Below are positions 6,582-7,136 of a DNA stretch of 7,136 bases, in pieces. Source of the DNA: DASRBO01 sp035653595. GTDB lineage: Bacteria; Actinomycetota; Acidimicrobiia; Acidimicrobiales; JAJPHE01. The position numbers and the translations under genes were made by a program. The number at the start of each line of letters is the position of its first letter. The first letter of the stretch is position 1. Under the pieces are notes generated by a model that saw nothing but the letters and a program-made list of their open reading frames with translations, was not told the origin of the DNA and ran no database searches. The stretch covers positions 1-7,136 of the forward strand of contig DASRBO010000141.1 in the NCBI GenBank assembly GCA_035653595.1, written 5' to 3'.

Positions 6582-7136
6582 TCAGGCGCTCTTCTTGTCG
6601 CCCTCGGCCAGCTGGAAGGCGGCGTACTCCTCCTCGGTGTCCGCCCAGGTCTCGAAGGCGATGACCCCGATGTCGGTGAACTTCTGGCGCAGCCAGCCGT
6701 CGGCGGCGTCGAGCAGTCCGAGCTTCTTGCAGTTGGGCACGATCTTGGAGAAGAGCATGGCCTGGAAGCCGGCCCGCTCGGGCGACTGCATCACCACGGG
6801 CAGGACGTCGCGGGGGTTGACCCCCATCCGGTCCCAGACCTCCTGCTGCAGGAACCGGTCGCGCAGCCGCACCGCCGCCTCGAAGGCGAACTCCTGCCGC
6901 TCGCGCAGCTCGCCGGCGGACAGATCGGCGTAGTACTCCTTGAGCGACAGCACGCCGAAGGCGACGTGGCGGGCCTCGTCGCTCATTACGTAGCGCAGCA
7001 GCTGCTTGAGCAGCGGCTCGGTGGTGAGCTGGTGGATGAAGCCGAAGGCCGCCAGGGCCAGGCCCTCCACCATGATCTGCATGCCGAGGTAGGTCATGTC
7101 CCAGCGGCTGTCGTTGACGATGTCGTCGAGCAGCAT
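6582..7136 (-). CDS. Ferritin-like diiron protein (R2/AurF-like), N-terminus cut by window edge
   Basis: Only the C-terminal 184 residues are in the window; the ATG at 7136 is most likely an internal methionine. The segment is mostly helical. MVEGLALAAF (22-31, with Glu24) and SDEARHVAFG (52-61, with Glu54 and His57) fit the second half of a carboxylate-bridged diiron site, in which one helix gives a Glu and the next an ExxH. The first Glu and first ExxH would lie in the missing part. This pattern is shared by ribonucleotide reductase R2, R2-like oxidases and AurF-type N-oxygenases; I recall many actinobacterial proteins with this stretch annotated only as ferritin-like, so the reaction is unknown. 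A conserved-looking LFSKIVPNCKKLGLL (128-142) follows the site. The protein ends with an acidic tail and KKSA. The gap to the regulator is 64 bases and holds a GC hairpin, so it may be a separate unit. Confidence 0.8.
   Translation of the reverse strand: MLLDDIVNDSRWDMTYLGMQIMVEGLALAAFGFIHQLTTEPLLKQLLRYVMSDEARHVAFGVLSLKEYYADLSAGELRERQEFAFEAAVRLRDRFLQQEVWDRMGVNPRDVLPVVMQSPERAGFQAMLFSKIVPNCKKLGLLDAADGWLRQKFTDIGVIAFETWADTEEEYAAFQLAEGDKKSA

Noticed and set aside
1..7136. A new defence, mobile or biosynthetic system
   Set aside because: Five of six genes belong to known families, four of them housekeeping, in an order conserved in Actinobacteria. No transposase, integrase, direct-repeat array, toxin-antitoxin pair or base-composition shift was seen.

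Overview
The window is about 70% GC or a little more by eye. It holds six protein genes, all read from the minus strand and packed tightly: two pairs overlap or nearly touch, and no gap exceeds about 65 bases. Stop codons are all TGA where visible, GTG starts are common, and almost every isoleucine codon is ATC. Together with a dapA - RNase J - ftsK gene order known from Actinobacteria (for example mycobacteria and streptomycetes), this points to a chromosomal core region of a high-GC actinobacterium. The style of several proteins suggests a deep-branching class such as Acidimicrobiia, but that is only an impression.

In the direction of transcription (high to low coordinates) the layout is as follows. 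A ferritin-like diiron protein (6582-7136) has its N-terminus beyond the right edge. A 217-residue winged-helix regulator of a family I cannot name lies at 5864-6517. Then come 4-hydroxy-tetrahydrodipicolinate synthase DapA (4924-5856), ribonuclease J (3267-4931), the DNA translocase FtsK/SpoIIIE (838-3222) and homoserine kinase ThrB (1-817), whose last residues lie beyond the left edge.

The regulator, dapA and rnj are close enough to be one transcription unit: dapA starts 7 bases after the regulator's stop, and rnj's GTG overlaps dapA's end by 8 bases. FtsK and ThrB follow after 44 and 20 bases and may belong to the same unit. DapA opens the lysine/diaminopimelate branch and ThrB serves the threonine branch of aspartate-family amino-acid synthesis. 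RNase J acts in RNA turnover and FtsK in chromosome segregation at the septum. The set is housekeeping with conserved synteny rather than a dedicated multi-gene system.

I found no mobile element, CRISPR array, tRNA, rRNA or defence cassette. The points most worth a second look are a skewed use of the rare ATA codon in front of proline, the unnamed regulator sitting directly on dapA, a Ser in place of a usual active-site Thr in DapA, and the replacement of the usual upstream neighbour thyX.
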